A stretch of 64,000 nt of DNA from Charina bottae (GCA_023362775.1 JALMGJ010000020.1:4402001-4466000); one strand, 5' to 3'; positions 12,518 to 26,810 are shown, counted from the stretch's first letter. Notes: generated by a model not told the origin, from the letters alone. Numbers and translations are program-made.

Positions 12518-12830
12518 TTTGTTTGTTTGTTTGTTTGTTTTTCAAATTTTGCCACCGCCCATCTCCCCCAAAAAGAGAGACTCTGGGCGGCTGACAATAA
12601 CAAACACATTAAAACAATAAGCATAAATAGCATCTAAAATATAAATACAAAATTACCAAATAGAAGTATAAAAGTAAAAATAAATATAAAATCCAAGTGG
12701 CCTTAAAAGATCTAATTCAGTGAGGAGAGCTCTAAGGCGCCAGCCACCCCCAGGAATAACTACTCCCCTTCCCGCCCCAGGCGAGACGGCAGAGCCACGT
12801 CTTCAGGTTCTTCCAGAAGGTTAGCCATAA
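12518..12830 (-). mobile_element. LINE 3'-end fragment, antisense
   Basis: The + strand begins with GTTTGTTTG repeats and then CACCGCCCATCTCCCCCA. This is the reverse complement of the GGGGGAGATGGGCGG module that marks the 3' end of a LINE family seen also near 21493, 37350, 50521 and 55740. Upstream on the minus strand (up to about 12830) is GC-richer sequence resembling the LINE coding end, now degenerate. Confidence 0.5.
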
Positions 12831-12951
12831 GAGTGTGCTATGCCTTGAATTCAGTATAGGTTTGCCCCTGAAGGCTCGGCAAGTGTCGGCAAGGCTCCCT
12901 ATCTCAGCTTGGTGATCAAATATGCTGGTGATGCTCCTAGAATTTCTAGCT

Positions 12952-13012
12952 CAGTGCTTTCTAAAGTGCCGCCATTGGCACCCTTACAACCATTGACACC
13001 CTTACAACAGTC
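12952..13012. mobile_element. Degenerate left end of the CpG-rich hAT family
   Basis: CAGTGCTTTCTAAAGTGCCGCC matches the left end of the copy at 42204 with one mismatch. The remainder has decayed and no right terminus or target duplication is visible. Confidence 0.5.
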
Positions 13013-13092
13013 CGGATCTCCTTAATCAGGGAACCTTGTAACAGGAGATGCTTGTGACAGAGTAATATATTGTGGGCTGCTAGTCTTAGCTT

Positions 13093-13419
13093 AAGGGGCG
13101 TGGTGGCTCAGCGGGTAAGATGCCAGGCTTGTCGATCGGAAGATAGCAAGTTTGGAGGTTCGAATCCCTAGCCCTACGTGACAGAGTGAGCTCCCGCACT
13201 CGCCCCAGCTCTTGCCAACCTAGCAATTCGAAAGCATGCAAATGCAAGTAGATAAATAGGTACCACTTTGGTGGGATGGTAAAGCGTTCCGCGCGCGTCA
13301 TGTCGGCCACATGACCGTGGAAACGTCTTCGGACAACGCTGGCTAACAAACGGAGATGAGCACCGGCCCCTAGAGTCGGACATGACTGCACAAATGTGCA
13401 GGGGGAACCTTTACCTTTT
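13093..13419 (+). mobile_element. tRNA-derived SINE (Sauria SINE-like), full length
   Basis: The tRNA-like head carries an A-box-like TGGCTCAGCGGG and a B-box-like GGTTCGAATCC, followed by a conserved body and a GGGGGAACCTTTACCTTT tail of the kind shared with Bov-B LINEs. It is flanked by a perfect 12-bp duplication TAGTCTTAGCTT at 13081-13092 and 13420-13431, proving an intact retroposition. It has about 327 bases and no coding role. The family name is from memory; the structure is direct. Confidence 0.9.
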
Positions 13420-13614
13420 TAGTCTTAGCTTGCTCTTGCCTGAAAACGTGAAGTACTGCAGTGGCCTTGTAGTACTGAGTTATAGCTGTAGCCTACTCGG
13501 ACGATGTCATCCCTGTTTTTTTCCTCCTAGGCTAGTGACATGACAAACCAGCCCTTTGTGAAATACAGCGTACCTTGATGGGGATATAGAAGTTAATAGG
13601 AGTAATAGAAAATG

Positions 13615-13842
13615 GGAGAGCTAGTTTAGTGTGGTGGTTAAGGCACTAGATTAGAAAGTGGGAAACTGTGAGTTCTAGTCTCACTTTAGGCCCGAAGCCA
13701 GCTGGGTGACCTTGGGCCAGTCCCTCTCTCTCAGCCCTAAGAAGCAGGCAAGGGCAAACCACTTCTGAAACAGCTTGCCAAGAAAACTGCAGGGACCTGT
13801 CCAGGCAGTTGTCAGGAGTCAAGACTGACTTGAAGGTACAAA
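13615..13842 (+). mobile_element. tRNA-derived SINE, second family
   Basis: The head reads AGTGTGGTGGTTAAGGCACT followed by a B-box-like GAGTTCTAGTC and the block CAGCTGGGTGACCTTGGGCC. The tail ends CAGGAGTCAAGACTGACTTG. The copy at 52881-53105 has the same head and tail. The SINEs at 26812, 27105 and 42183 share the head but carry a different, AT-rich tail. Confidence 0.75.
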
Positions 13843-14112
13843 TTATATTTACTTATAATAAAAAACAGTAGCAGCTCCTGCTCCCTGGTCCTGGTGTTCA
13901 TATAGTGGCATATTCATATCCATAAGCCCATAATGTGCTCTACTCTGCGGAGCAAGTCTGCAAGTTACATAAAACTTTCAGGAATCAGAAAATCCCTTAT
14001 GAACTATATTTTGAAAGTGAGATTAAGAATTAATACAATAGTATATTTGTGGATTATTTCCACTAGCGAATGAATGTAAGGGAAACAGAATTATTTTTAA
14101 TATGATGTCTTC

Positions 14113-14150
14113 TCCTCCTCCTCCTCCTCCTTTTTCTTCTTCTTTTGCAG
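14113..14150 (+). promoter_or_regulatory. IKZF2: Polypyrimidine tract and 3' splice site of IKZF2 exon 4
   Basis: A (CTC)n run followed by TTTTTCTTCTTCTTTTGCAG ends in the AG acceptor at 14149-14150. The tract is a short microsatellite, so its length could vary between individuals. The acceptor assignment rests on the coding match that starts immediately after it. Confidence 0.9.
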
Positions 14151-14420
14151 CAAATTCCATAAAGCTGGAAATGCAAAGTGATGATGAGGATTCTGACAGA
14201 AAGCCTCTAAGGCAGGAAGATGGGATCATTGGGCAGGATGAAGGGAACAGTTTGGAAGAGCCCCTCACTGAGAACCAGGAGATTATGGAGAACAGAAAAA
14301 TGCAGGAGCTGTCAGGCGAGGGAGGAATCCGGCTTCCGAATGGTAAACTGAAATGTGACGTCTGTGGCATGGTTTGCATTGGGCCCAATGTGCTTATGGT
14401 ACATAAAAGGAGTCACACTG
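14151..14420 (+). CDS. IKZF2: IKZF2 (Helios) coding exon 4: acidic linker and zinc finger 1
   Basis: Helios is a nuclear C2H2 zinc-finger transcription factor of the Ikaros family, acting in regulatory T cells and other lymphoid cells. This 270-bp exon starts with two bases of a split codon, then [18 protein letters not shown], an acidic linker, and [17 protein letters not shown] leading into ZF1. ZF1 spans 14354-14416 with C-x2-C, twelve residues, then H-x4-H. The exon ends with the first base of a Gly codon before GTAAGC. The linker (EMQSD, RKPL, SLEEPL, RKVQEL-like) matches Helios better than Ikaros or Aiolos. It is phase 1 at both ends and a multiple of three, so it can be skipped in frame. 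Reading into the intron meets a stop at 14461. Confidence 0.95.
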
Positions 14421-17400
14421 GTAAGCAGCCAAAAAGAAATGTGATGACTGCCTTTGGCATCTGATGTTGATATTACCTGACATCTATTTCTCAATTCATC
14501 ATTGATAATCAAGTGCAGTAATGGAAAATCTTTTCCTTTCAAACTTTGCTTATTAGGAAGTAAGTTTAAAAAACATGAATTTATGGTCTTATCTCTTTCA
14601 CAATAATGTTTGTGAAATAATCACTTCCATATTAAGTCTCCTTCACCATGAAGGTATATCCCAAACTGGCTGTCTTTTAACATGAACCTCCCTTTTTGGT
14701 TGGTTTTACAAAATCCCCCCCCCCCCGTTCCACTATTTCTCCAGCTCTGGAGCCCACTTGGTGATGTAAAATATTTACTAACATTAGGAAAGGACACAGA
14801 GAGCAGTGACAGATTTGGCATGGAACCTGTCGATCAGCTATCAGTCTCTGTATGCCAAGCAGTCTCCATTTTTAGAGAAATATGAATTTATTGGGGAACT
14901 GTAATGAATGACTTGTGGTTAGGCTGGACTCAAAAATCAAAATGTTGGTATATTGCATATCCACTATGAAAAATATATTCATGCGTACAAAAAAAATCAT
15001 CCTTGAAAATATTGATAGCTGCCGTGCCTCAAAGTGATTGATACCTTCCTACCCAAAAGATGCTGGGATCAGCTTGCTTGGACTTTTCTCCCAGTTTTGT
15101 CAGATATTATAGGAAGGATCTAGCCTGTCACTGCTTAACTAGATAGGTCCTTCATCTGTGCTTCTTCTAACTAACTACCAGTACTTTCTGGACTAACCAT
15201 AGCTAGTCACTCTACCATCAGGAACCCAGGACTTATTTTTTCAATTTCAGTAGTGTTTAGGTATGCCTGTGAAGTGAGAGGGCTCTGTCCTTAATCTGAG
15301 GCAACTTTCCATGAAAGCATGTCTTAGGAGAGTTGATGGAATTTTCTGATAGTAGATGCACTCGACACACGCTTAGTGGAAGTTTCGTAATGAAGTTTGC
15401 CCAATAACTCTGCTCTGAAAGTGCTGATCTCTTCAGTGATGTCTGAATGGCATTTACAAGGATTTCCTTCCTTCCTTCCTTGCCTTTCACAGAAGTACTG
15501 CTGACCCCTTGGGCTGGGGCCACTGGCAGGCCGTGTTCACTGTGTCTCCTGTCCTCTGCTTTCCCTTTGTTCCAGGGGAAGCTGCTTTCCCCAGACAGTG
15601 TCTTTTGCTCCCTTCCTCCAGTCCTGTCCTTCTCCAAAAATTCAGGAACAGCTTCCATCTTTCACACTTTAAATATATTTCTCCCAAATAACTGCTATTT
15701 AGCAAGCTGTTGTGTCAAGAGCAAGGAAGATTGGCTTCATACATTGATTAATTGCTTATATGGGAGAGAATGAGCTTTCCCTCAACTTTTCTCCATTCCC
15801 TGCCTCCACATACAGTTGGCTTCTCCTTCTCTCTTTCTTTTCCCTTCCTCACAAGAAACTCCCTTTGTTTTGTCCCCTGGAGGCTGATTAAGGTGAGATA
15901 CAAAACAACAACAAAAGGCCTGTGTTGTCAAAGGGAATTGTTGCAAGGAAAGAAGAAGAAACTAGAGTAAGGTTTTTTGTAGGGGGAAGGGTGGAGGATT
16001 TCCTGGGGCCCTTGCAGATGGCCAGCCTTCCTATTAGCCAAGTGAAATGAAAACATAACAGAGCGTGAGCAGGTTGTTCAGAGTATTTGAGGACAGAAGG
16101 GCACTACTGGAATGGACAGGTTTGCTTTTTTGTGGGCACATAGGACTTGCAGAGAACCAATTGCCAGTGTTCCCCCTTTGTGACCATTTGGCCAGTAGGG
16201 AGTGCCTCACCCCCCCACCCCCCTCTGCTTTGCACCTAAACACAAAAACCTTCTTCCCCTGTAAAAGGAAAAAAAAAGGGAGGGGGTTAAAACCAGTGTT
16301 ATCTGGTGCTTATCAGGATGGCAGTGTGCCAACCCAAATTCTGTCTGTTGTGGCCCTTTTGCCCAGTCTTGATTTCCTGCTGCCAAGCGAGGGTTGCCAA
16401 GAGATGGGAGGCAGGGAAAGGCAATGGTCCCCTCCAAGTGATTGGGAAGAGTGTCCTCTGTAGCTTAATCCTGTGTAACCCTGCTGCTTCTATAGACTCC
16501 CTGGCTAAAAATGAAAGTTCCTGCTTGCACCATACCTTATGACTGCAACAGGAAGAAGCCAGGACAAAGTGGAATGGTAAGACCCAGCAAGACCATCAAT
16601 CAGTGGAGGGACAATTTGCTTAAGGAGACTTAACTTTATGGATGTGATTATCGGTCTGGTAGGGTACAGGATTCATCTGGCCACTTCTGTCCAACACATT
16701 TCATGATCAATGTATCTTTATTGGTGTGTAGACCATGCAACAGGACTTTGCCTTGGAAATGAGCTGTATGTACAATGAGCTGTCACTGTATGTACAATGA
16801 GCTGTCTTTCAATATCCTAGCAATGCAGAAGGCAACAATACCTGAAGTAGGGAAGTCAAATGAATCTTTATTGAGAATGCCCAACAACAGAAAATCTCCA
16901 CAATAATAAAAAGTTGCACAAGCAAAGGATCAGCCATCAATATTGTGCCAGTCAGTAGGAGAAATTGTGGTTCATTGGGCAATAGTGATGATCAGAGCAG
17001 AAGAGACCCTTATGGGAAGTGATTCAGTGGTGGTTGTAATCCACCACTGAGAGTTGAGAGTAAGTAATTGGCCCCTGTTATAGCCTTTGTTTTTCCAGCT
17101 TCGAATTCCAGCAGATGTCATAGATTTTGTCCCCAGTAACCACTGTGTCTGGTCTCTAGTAAATTGCAAACAATCATTTTTCATATTTTTGAAGCTGCAT
17201 ACCTCTTTGAGTATTAGTTAGCAGTCCTTGGTCTCAGCAGAAGCACGTGGCCAGTGAACATCTTCCAGGTAATGATCTCATTCCACAGAATGATTCCTCT
17301 TCCTCTTTGTATCAAGGAACTTCCACCGTTTGTATCAAGGAAGGCCCCAAGAGATGGACCTCTTTTTTCAGGGGAGTATGACTTCAGCCAGAATAGGCCA

Positions 17401-20050
17401 TCTTCCTAATTCCTGGGTCTGAGATCCAGCTATCCACTTCTACTCCATCTTATCTAGATTCACCTTCTGTCTGCTGGACCATATCTAGTCTATCATAGCC
17501 TCTAGGAAACTGCAAGCACCTACACCTTTCTTGATTCAGATGGAGATAAAGTTATGATCTTTGTATGGATGACACCATACTCAAAATTCCAGATTACTTC
17601 CTCCAGTGGTTTCATGTAAACTTTGAATAGCAAGAATCACAGGACAGCACCCTGTAGTATGAACAAGAATATTCTGCAGTTACTCTCTAGTATTGATCCA
17701 GCAGACAGGAATGGAACCTCTGATTTCCCCCAGTTCCCAAATCACTGAGCCATCTATCAATCTATCAATATCTCTTATTCAGTAGTGTGAAATGCTGCTG
17801 AGAGGTCTAGAAAAATTAACATGGTAGTATCCTCCGTCCTTCTCCTTTTAGAGGTCACTGTCTTTCATTGCTGTATCCAGGCCCAAAGCAAGAATGAGAT
17901 GGATCTAGGTAACTAGCTTCTTTCAGACAGGGGACATCTTGCATGTCACCTTGCCCCTGAAAGTGGATATATTTCAGTGGGCAGTAGCAAAATCTTAGCA
18001 TCCAGGTCTAAATCACAGCACAGACGCTTTCAAGATAACCGGCTCCTTGCATAAAGAGGCATTAACTGTTTCTCACCCATCCAGCTACACCTTCCTGCTC
18101 ACCTACAGTATATCAGCTGAAATGGGCAAGGATCTAGGGAACAAGGATCTTCCCAGCTGCATTATTCATCCTTAAAAGTAGGACACCAGTGATCTGTAGT
18201 GGCATATTTTACAGCAGCTTGTTTTTAGCATTAGTTGGCAGCAATCAGCATCTGAAAAACTATTCTGCGTATTGTAGCATTAGGTATGACTGATTCTGTT
18301 CACACAAAATAATAAGGCAGATTGCTTCCCCTGCCTGTGGGAGAGCCTGTAATTACTAGGAAGCTACAACACATAGAAGGATTAGTGTTACATCCAACAT
18401 TAAGAAGCCTGGATCTGGCTATCATGGTTTGAAGGTCTGGTTTATAAGAAGAGAACATGCTAGCAGACCATGTTCAGATGCAACAGTAAGGCTGTGTTCC
18501 ACATAACATACCAAATCACATTTTACTGAATAAACCGTTACTGGCTGGATTCACACAGCATACCAAACCATAAACCTAGGTTTACAAAACATACTGGCTG
18601 GCTGTACACAATATGCCAAAACATAAAGAAAATACATTTTGATTTGGTGAATTGTGTGAATCAGCTTAAGTTCCAGAGTCCCAGGAAGTGATTAGGTCAT
18701 CACCATCATAGGCAGCCTTAATTTGCAAACTTGCTTAATACCAGTAAGTCAGAGGCCACTAATGTTTGGCCTTTCCATTTTTTTTTTGGAAAACATAACC
18801 ATAATGTTAAATTTAGAATTTTTTTAAAAATAAAGTTGGGGGGGGGGAGAAATTCTAAAAAAACGCAAAGGATTAGCAAGCAAAAATAGGAGAGAGAAGT
18901 TGAGAAGTGAAAAAGGTCCAGTCTAGAACAAAACATATTTTCTTGAAAATGAAGAAGACTAAGATGGCTCAGTGATAAAACACATGCTTTGTATATAGAA
19001 GATTGTGGGTTTGATCTATGGTATCTCTGTTAAAAAGGACCCCAGATGGAAGGGAAAACTACCTTCCTGAGGGTTTGTAAAGTTCGTGCCATTTATAACA
19101 AATAACGCTCAACTTAATACTCAGCTGTAGTGGCTCATCTCAGAATAATTTGGCTTCATACATTGAATAAAACGTTTAATTGTGTGGATGTTGTTATGTG
19201 GAGAGCAATGATACAAAGTAATTGTCACTAATGTACCCTGGATATAAAACATAGGAATTTACTTTATAGCAGTTTCAAATGTTAGGTTGTAATATACTGG
19301 CAGAGATAATTTGGACATTTTATACTTCAGGCACTTCAGCATTTTTTCTAAAGTAACATTATGATTTTAAAAAAAGAAAAAAGAAGATTATATAAGCAGT
19401 GCTCTTCTCAAAGCCATTACATTTCCTCTACTAAGGAATCATTTTTGTTCTTTCTGAGAATAAAGCAGTGGCGTATTGACTATTCAGATGTTCTCAACCA
19501 TACAGAAATTATTTCTGTTTTGATGTAATTTTGTTCTCTGTTTTTGCTGACCCCAGGCATGGTTTGGATGTTTTATTATATGAAACTTTTCCTTTGTGGA
19601 AAAATAGTTTACATGTTTAAGTCTTTCAGTTTAATTTCAAAGAGAAAATGGTGGTTGTTCCTAGGTTCAAGGTAGAACTTTATTACCACTGTGGGACGAG
19701 CAAACTTATGGGCTGGCCGGGTTGTGGCTGACAGTGATCTAAGCGTACAGCAGAATGAAATGCCAGAGTTCTGAGATGATAGAATGAACCAGACAAGGGA
19801 GATACCCCATTATTAAATTATTTTCCTCTTCCCCATTAGCGCCATAGGCTAGGGTTCTCTCTGACATGCTAACTTTTTTACTTTTGCCAAAGTTTATCTT
19901 CCACCTGCTGCCTAGATTGGCAGTCTCTCTTCTGCTACCTCAGAACTCTTATCAACCTATCCAACCACATGTGTAAATTAGTGCTGAAATAACACATGAG
20001 AGCTGCTTTGAATACCTGAAATATGACAGAAGGATTGCAGAACTGGCATG
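14421..20050. other. IKZF2 intron, largely unrecognised
   Basis: Starts with the GTAAGC donor of exon 4. It holds several homopolymer runs (C-run near 14717, G-run near 18838). Around 18485-18665 are three degenerate copies of a block like GGCTGNNTNCACANNATACC, suggesting an old DNA repeat. Otherwise no splice-flanked coding block is seen. Confidence 0.5.
17480..18190 (-). mobile_element. Possible degenerate LINE fragment, antisense
   Basis: The + strand has phrases such as AAATGCTGCTGAGAGGTCTAG and TATCCAGGCCCAAAGCAAGA that resemble antisense RT-coding sequence of reptile LINEs. No intact frame or terminus remains, so this call is weak. Confidence 0.3.
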
Positions 20051-20058
20051 CTATAACA

Positions 20059-20178
20059 CGTACACACATACATGTATACACATACATATACTGTACACAT
20101 ACACATGCATACATACATACGTACATACATATATACACACATACATATAGATAGATACACACACACACACACATACAT
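20059..20178. repeat. Compound (TACA)n/(CA)n microsatellite
   Basis: Imperfect ACATACATA and ACACACAC tracts over about 120 bases. The open frames in it are artefacts of low complexity. Confidence 0.95.
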
Positions 20179-20834
20179 GCTACATGAAAATACTCTTGTA
20201 AGTATATGCAGAAGAATATGTTAACTGCCTTCCATACCTACACATACTACACATAAAATAAGTTTATTAGACATCCCCTGCCTGATCTCCTGGAAGCTTT
20301 TTTTTTTTATCTTGTGGTGATGTAACACCCACAGAGTAAACAGAAGTAGGCAGTAATTGTCGTTATGAAGTATAATTAGCTGCTGAGCTAGTCTTCTCTG
20401 GGATGATATTAATATGCACCATGATTTTTTTCTTAGCTTTTGTGAAACCGTTCTGCCAAATTCTACAAATTAGTTTTGATATATAGGTATTGGTAGGTGC
20501 ATATCCAAGGATACGACGTCAATTACTTAAAACCGTTTTCAATAAAAGAATGGCCAAACTATAATTCTGAGTCCTCTTCCAGAACTGTGCAATACTCTGA
20601 ACAGTGAAGTTCTTCCTAAGGCAAGGGAACTCACTGGTCATACCTTGAAAATCTGTAGATAAGCTCTAGTTGGGGGCAGAGGATTAATCAACTTAGGAGG
20701 GAAAAAAGCAGGCTGTGTTTGGATCCTTTTGGATTTTCTGTGGCAGAAAATCACAGAAGCCCTCATGCCATGCAGTGTGTATATTTCCTGCCTGATCCAG
20801 ATCTGCTTGAACATGTCCAGTAAATGGGAGCCCA

Positions 20835-22030
20835 CTCTTTCTCTCAGCAGTTGGTTCCACAGCCAAACAGCTATTACTCTTAGGAAGTTTTTTGTAATAT
20901 TCAGTTGAAATTCAGCCTGCCTGTCATTATTCTATGACCTGCACCCTGGAACAAAGTACCTTTTATTCTTTCAAGTATTTGAGGGAGCATGCCCAATTTC
21001 TTCCATCTTTCTTCATAGGCCTAACCTGTCCCCTTATCATACTTGTTGCTCTTTCATGAACTTTTCCATTTTCTTTTGAATCCTTCTTAAAAATATATTC
21101 AGAATTGGATATAGTATTCAAGGTTGAGTTTGACCAATGCAGGATAAAATAGAATTATTACTTCCTGGGATTTGGAAATTATACTTCTGTGGATGCAACT
21201 TAAAAGAGCATTGGCTTTCCCTACGTAACATCACGCTACTGGCTCATATTCAAAGACAATACATTAGGATTTGACAAGACTATCAGCTACTATAGTTCAT
21301 TCAGTATGCTGGGATGCAGTTCATCTGGTATGTGTGATGGAGCTCAGAGCAGAAGAAGGAGGGGGCACATTCCACCAGGGAGACAAGCAGTCTCACAGGG
21401 TTAGGCCGACTAAGACAGGCTGGCCCCGCCCTAGAGTCCCGGGAGTATTTTTCCCCTTAGATCAGTTAGGGTACCTTTAGTCTGGCAAGTTCCCCGTTGG
21501 GGGAGATGGGCGGTTATATAAATTAAATAAATAAATAATAAATAAAGATCCTGTATATGGTAGGAACAATAAAGAAATTAGAGCTGAAACTCCGGCTCAG
21601 CGTGGTTCTTCACCAGTTTCCCTGACAGTATGCGAGATGAACTCATTCAAATAAAGAGGTAGTTCTTGATCGTGTTTCTGTCCATCTCAAATTTAATATT
21701 ACCCCTTTGCCCTACTTTTTACAATTTCCTGGAAGAATGTGTATTTTTTGCTGCAAAAGATTGAGTTGAGTAGTTCCGACTTTTCTTTGTTACCTGTTAG
21801 CATTATGCTGTCTCCAATGAGCAGCTGATATACTGATTCTTTTGTTTTCCTTTTGTTTTCAACACATTCAAAGAAGCCCCTTTGGTTTTTGTTAGCATCC
21901 TTCACTAACTTTAGTTCATTCCATTTTTGCCTTCCTGCCACTGGCTGTACAGTCCTGGACTATTTCTCTGCACTCTTTCTTCATAATGTGACCTTCTTTT
22001 AGTATCCTACATGTGTCCTTTTTTTTTGTT
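20835..22030 (-). mobile_element. CR1 LINE, antisense, split by a solo LTR and internally deleted
   Basis: On the minus strand, 22030-21640 encodes a CR1 ORF2 piece upstream of the RT (KWNELKLVKDANKNQRGFFE and a following LLNSIF block), and 21270-20835 corresponds to the C-terminal and 3' region. The RT core between them is missing, so an internal deletion must have occurred. The LTR at 21333-21627 was inserted later. The + strand at 21640-21740 is closely similar to 38650-38760, another antisense CR1 copy. Confidence 0.7.
21333..21627. mobile_element. Solo LTR of an LTR retroelement
   Basis: The unit begins TGTGATGG and ends CCCTGACA (TG...CA) and is flanked by a perfect 5-bp duplication GTATG at 21328-21332 and 21628-21632. 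It contains a TATATAA-like box, several AATAAA signals and no coding sequence, as expected for a solo LTR left by recombination between two LTRs. A GGGGGAGATGGGCGG module followed by AAATAAATAA inside it is shared with LINE tails elsewhere in this window. Class (endogenous retrovirus or Gypsy-type) cannot be decided. Confidence 0.75.
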
Positions 22031-23425
<1,395 letters not shown>

Positions 23426-23657
23426 TGAGGCCAACTCTGCACAGCAGTGTCCTTACAATCACTGCAAGTGTGGAGCTCTCGTGTCAGTCCATCTGGATCT
23501 ATGAGGTCTCCGTGGATTGACTGTGCAAGCTCTGGGGCAGCGTCATTCCTAGCTCCATGCTCTGAAATTATTTCTAGGCACAGATGTCAGAGACTGAATC
23601 TTGTCAAGGTGTGTGCTCTAACATTGAGCTAGGTGTCTTTCTCCCATTAAACATGTC

Positions 23658-23984
23658 TAAAGGTAAAGGTAAAGGTTCCCCTGCACAGTCGTGTCCGACT
23701 CTAGGGGCCAGTGCTCATCTCCGTTTGTTAGCCGAAGAGCCAGCGTTGTTCAAAAATGCTTCTGCGGTCACGTGGCCGGCATGATGCACGCGGAACGCTG
23801 TTACCTTCCCACCGAAGTGGTACCTATTCATCTACCTGCATTTGCATGCTTTCGAATTGCTAGGTTGGCAAGAGCTGGGGCGAGTGCAGGAGCTCACTCC
23901 GTCACGCGGGACTAGGGTCTTGAACCTCCGAATTTGCAATCTTCCAATCGACAAGCCTGGTGTCTTAACCACTGATCTACTACC
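23658..23984 (-). mobile_element. tRNA-derived SINE (Sauria SINE-like), antisense
   Basis: The + strand opens with AAAGGTAAAGGTAAAGGTTC, the reverse of the SINE tail, and closes with CCAATCGACAAGCCTGGTGTC, the reverse of the tRNA-like head. Length and order match the intact copies at 13093 and 58725. It lies only 270 bases downstream of exon 5. Target duplications were not resolved. Confidence 0.88.
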
Positions 23985-26810
23985 CAAAAAGAAATGGTTA
24001 TCTCTTATTTTCTAATTACAATGCCCTAGTGCTATTGATGAAATTGGATCAAAATTGAATTGGGAATTAAATATTCTGCACAATTCAGAATATCACCTGG
24101 AAAACCATGATAGCTTTCCCCAAATTCTCAGGACTATGAATTAGTGCCCTGTTAATGAGGATATATTTTTGTTTTATTCTTTTTATATTTGCATTTTCAT
24201 AATGTAGTTATATTTTAATAACTTAATTATAGGAAATAAATCAGTATTAAGGCAATAACTTTTTTAGGGCAAGACAATCTAAAAGGTCACAAAAGAGTAA
24301 GCTGGTTTTCAATTTCCCCAGAACTCTGTATAATGTAACTTTGTAAACCAAGGTCATTTCCACCCCTCCATCATTCCTACCTACCAATTTCTCAAACAGC
24401 ATTTGGGGTGGAAACCAATCCACAATTTATACATTTTGTTTTTATTTTTTGCAAAATTTCCCATCTGGGGTGCTTGCAGATGTATGAAACAAAAATGTTG
24501 TGTAATTATCAGTCTTTTTCTGCTTAAAGTTTTTTTTTTTCATAGAAAAGAAAAAGAAGAATAGTTCTGAGAAACATGGAAGTGTTACAAATTGGTGATA
24601 CTGTTGTCTGGAGCATTTGTAAAATTCACTTAATAAATTAGGGTGGTTGCATGATATATGTCTCTCTGGAAGCACCTCCAATACTTTGCGAAGAAGTTGG
24701 AATGAATTCTGCTTTCTCTGACTATGGAAAATACTATCCTGTTCTGATGATACTCTGCCTTTGAATTTTTTCCTTACAATACCTTCAATTTCAAGATACT
24801 CTCAATTAATTTTACCCCATGTGAAGAGAATTCTGTAAAAGTTACCAAATCTAGGGAGCTACTTTTTGTGCTATTAGACTAAAGTTCAGTTAACAATTCT
24901 GAAACCAGCTTGCTTCACTCTCATAGTGAGTTGATTCATACTATTAGTCATACTATTTCTTTAGTTGTTTATTTTTTGATAGATTAAACATATAAAAGTG
25001 CTTATATCAACAGACATATTTCAAGTTAGTATTTCATTGGCCTTTTGGCTTTCAAACTTATACTCTGCAAAAGTAAAGTTGGGAAGTTCTAAGAAAGTTG
25101 TGACTGATGTTAGTTTCAACAAGTAAAAGGGAACTAGGGCAACGGGTATGAAATTTGCATATCCAAGTTACCAAAATGAAGGAATTCACTCTTGGTTGTT
25201 TAGAACAAAGCAAATGGATCCAGGATAACTTATAATGCAAGGTGGTTAATGGGAGCTAAGGGGAATAGAGACAAAACAAAAAACAACATGTAACTTCTCA
25301 CCCTGTCTACAATCCATAAAAGTGTAAAATGCATTCTCTTTTTCTGATTCTTTCTATAACAAGCATATATCTTGGTTTCGCCAATTTCAGTAAAGTCTAC
25401 TTGTCAGCAACATTTTAAAGTGTAACCCTCCAGCCCAGTCGGTACCTCACTTGTATCCAAAAGAATCAATTTGCTGTTATACCATGCTACAGAGGTGTGG
25501 TAAGATAGCATGGTTTTCTGAAGTTCCCTTGGCTTAACTTTGGTAAGTTTTCTTTGTGATGGTGGTAATTAAAACTGATATTAATACAAAAAATATACAC
25601 GAAGCTTCTTATTCTACATGTAAAAGAAGAAGAGATTTATGTATTATAAGTAATTAAAATTGTGGTTTCCATAATGCTAGATGGGTAGAGGAAACATGCA
25701 GGTGTTTGTGGGAGGGAGTGACATACTTAAAGGATAGAATAAAATGCAAATAGATCGGGGAAAAAATAAATTGCAAGGAAAGAAAGTCTCAAGAATTTCC
25801 TTGAGATGTAGACATTAATTAAACTTGTCCATGAGATAGCTTTTGATTGAAGAAAAGCAAACGTCACTGGAAGTTGCAAAGAAACAGACACCTAGTTTTA
25901 GAATACTTGTCTAGTGTAGGTACGTGGTAATCATATTCCCTGAAGTGATTTGAAAATGAGTATGGCAGAGCCCAGGGTTGACTTCTTTTAAAATACTAAC
26001 CTTTTAGAAAAGTCTTCCCAGCTGTTAAGCCTCCAAACATTTTTCTTTTGGAATTCTTTGTCATGAGAAAGCAGTATAAAAAACTTTAATAAGTATGTGA
26101 TATGACATTACTAAAGCAGCAGAACTCAAAAATATAAAGCAACTATTAAAGAAACTTGGTATCATCCAGGAGATAAAATTATGACATTTCTGATCAGCTA
26201 TTTTCAGGTATGCTAATTATAATGAAAATGAAACTTCCTGGGGATTATTTATGGATTATTGGTGCTCCTTGAAAATCTAATGGAAATTTGTTTTAAAATG
26301 AACAAATACTGTCAGGAATATAGTTTGGCATTGCTATTGCTGCATATGGGGCCAGACGCAAGAAGGACAGGTTCTTCAAAGTGGGGATTTGACAGGCTTG
26401 AGGCAGCTTTTTTTCCCCCACAGAAAATATGAAGACATTTGAACTACAAAAGAGACAGATATGAACTTCAGGAACTCTGAGTCTAATTAATGGGAAATAT
26501 GCTACCCTACAGCACAATAAGAAACTCACATAACAGCCTATGGGCATGAAACCTCATTTGTACTAAGAATGCTTTTCCCAGTGTGGCCTAGAAGTTCATA
26601 AATTCTGAGGGTTTTAGTTAAATGTATGGGACAGCATATAGAAAGCATTTCTTTAACTGTCTTTTAAAATATTCTCTCAAAGGTATCAAGGAGAACTCAG
26701 ACAAATTTGTTTTGCATTCTGTTTTATAGTCTTGGAGAACTTGTCATCCTTACTTCTATATTCACACATAACCGCACACAGACCACAGCTCTTACATACG
26801 GTATTTTTTT
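23985..26810. other. IKZF2 intron, nothing recognised
   Basis: AT-rich sequence without recognisable repeat termini or exon-like coding blocks; short open frames are chance. Confidence 0.45.

Noticed and set aside
13093..13165. tRNA gene
   Set aside because: The A/B-box-like head belongs to a complete SINE with a 12-bp TSD and does not fold as a tRNA with acceptor stem followed by a terminator.
14102..14463. Stand-alone 120-residue protein
   Set aside because: It is exon 4 read through its splice sites; the first 16 codons come from the polypyrimidine tract and the last 14 from the intron.
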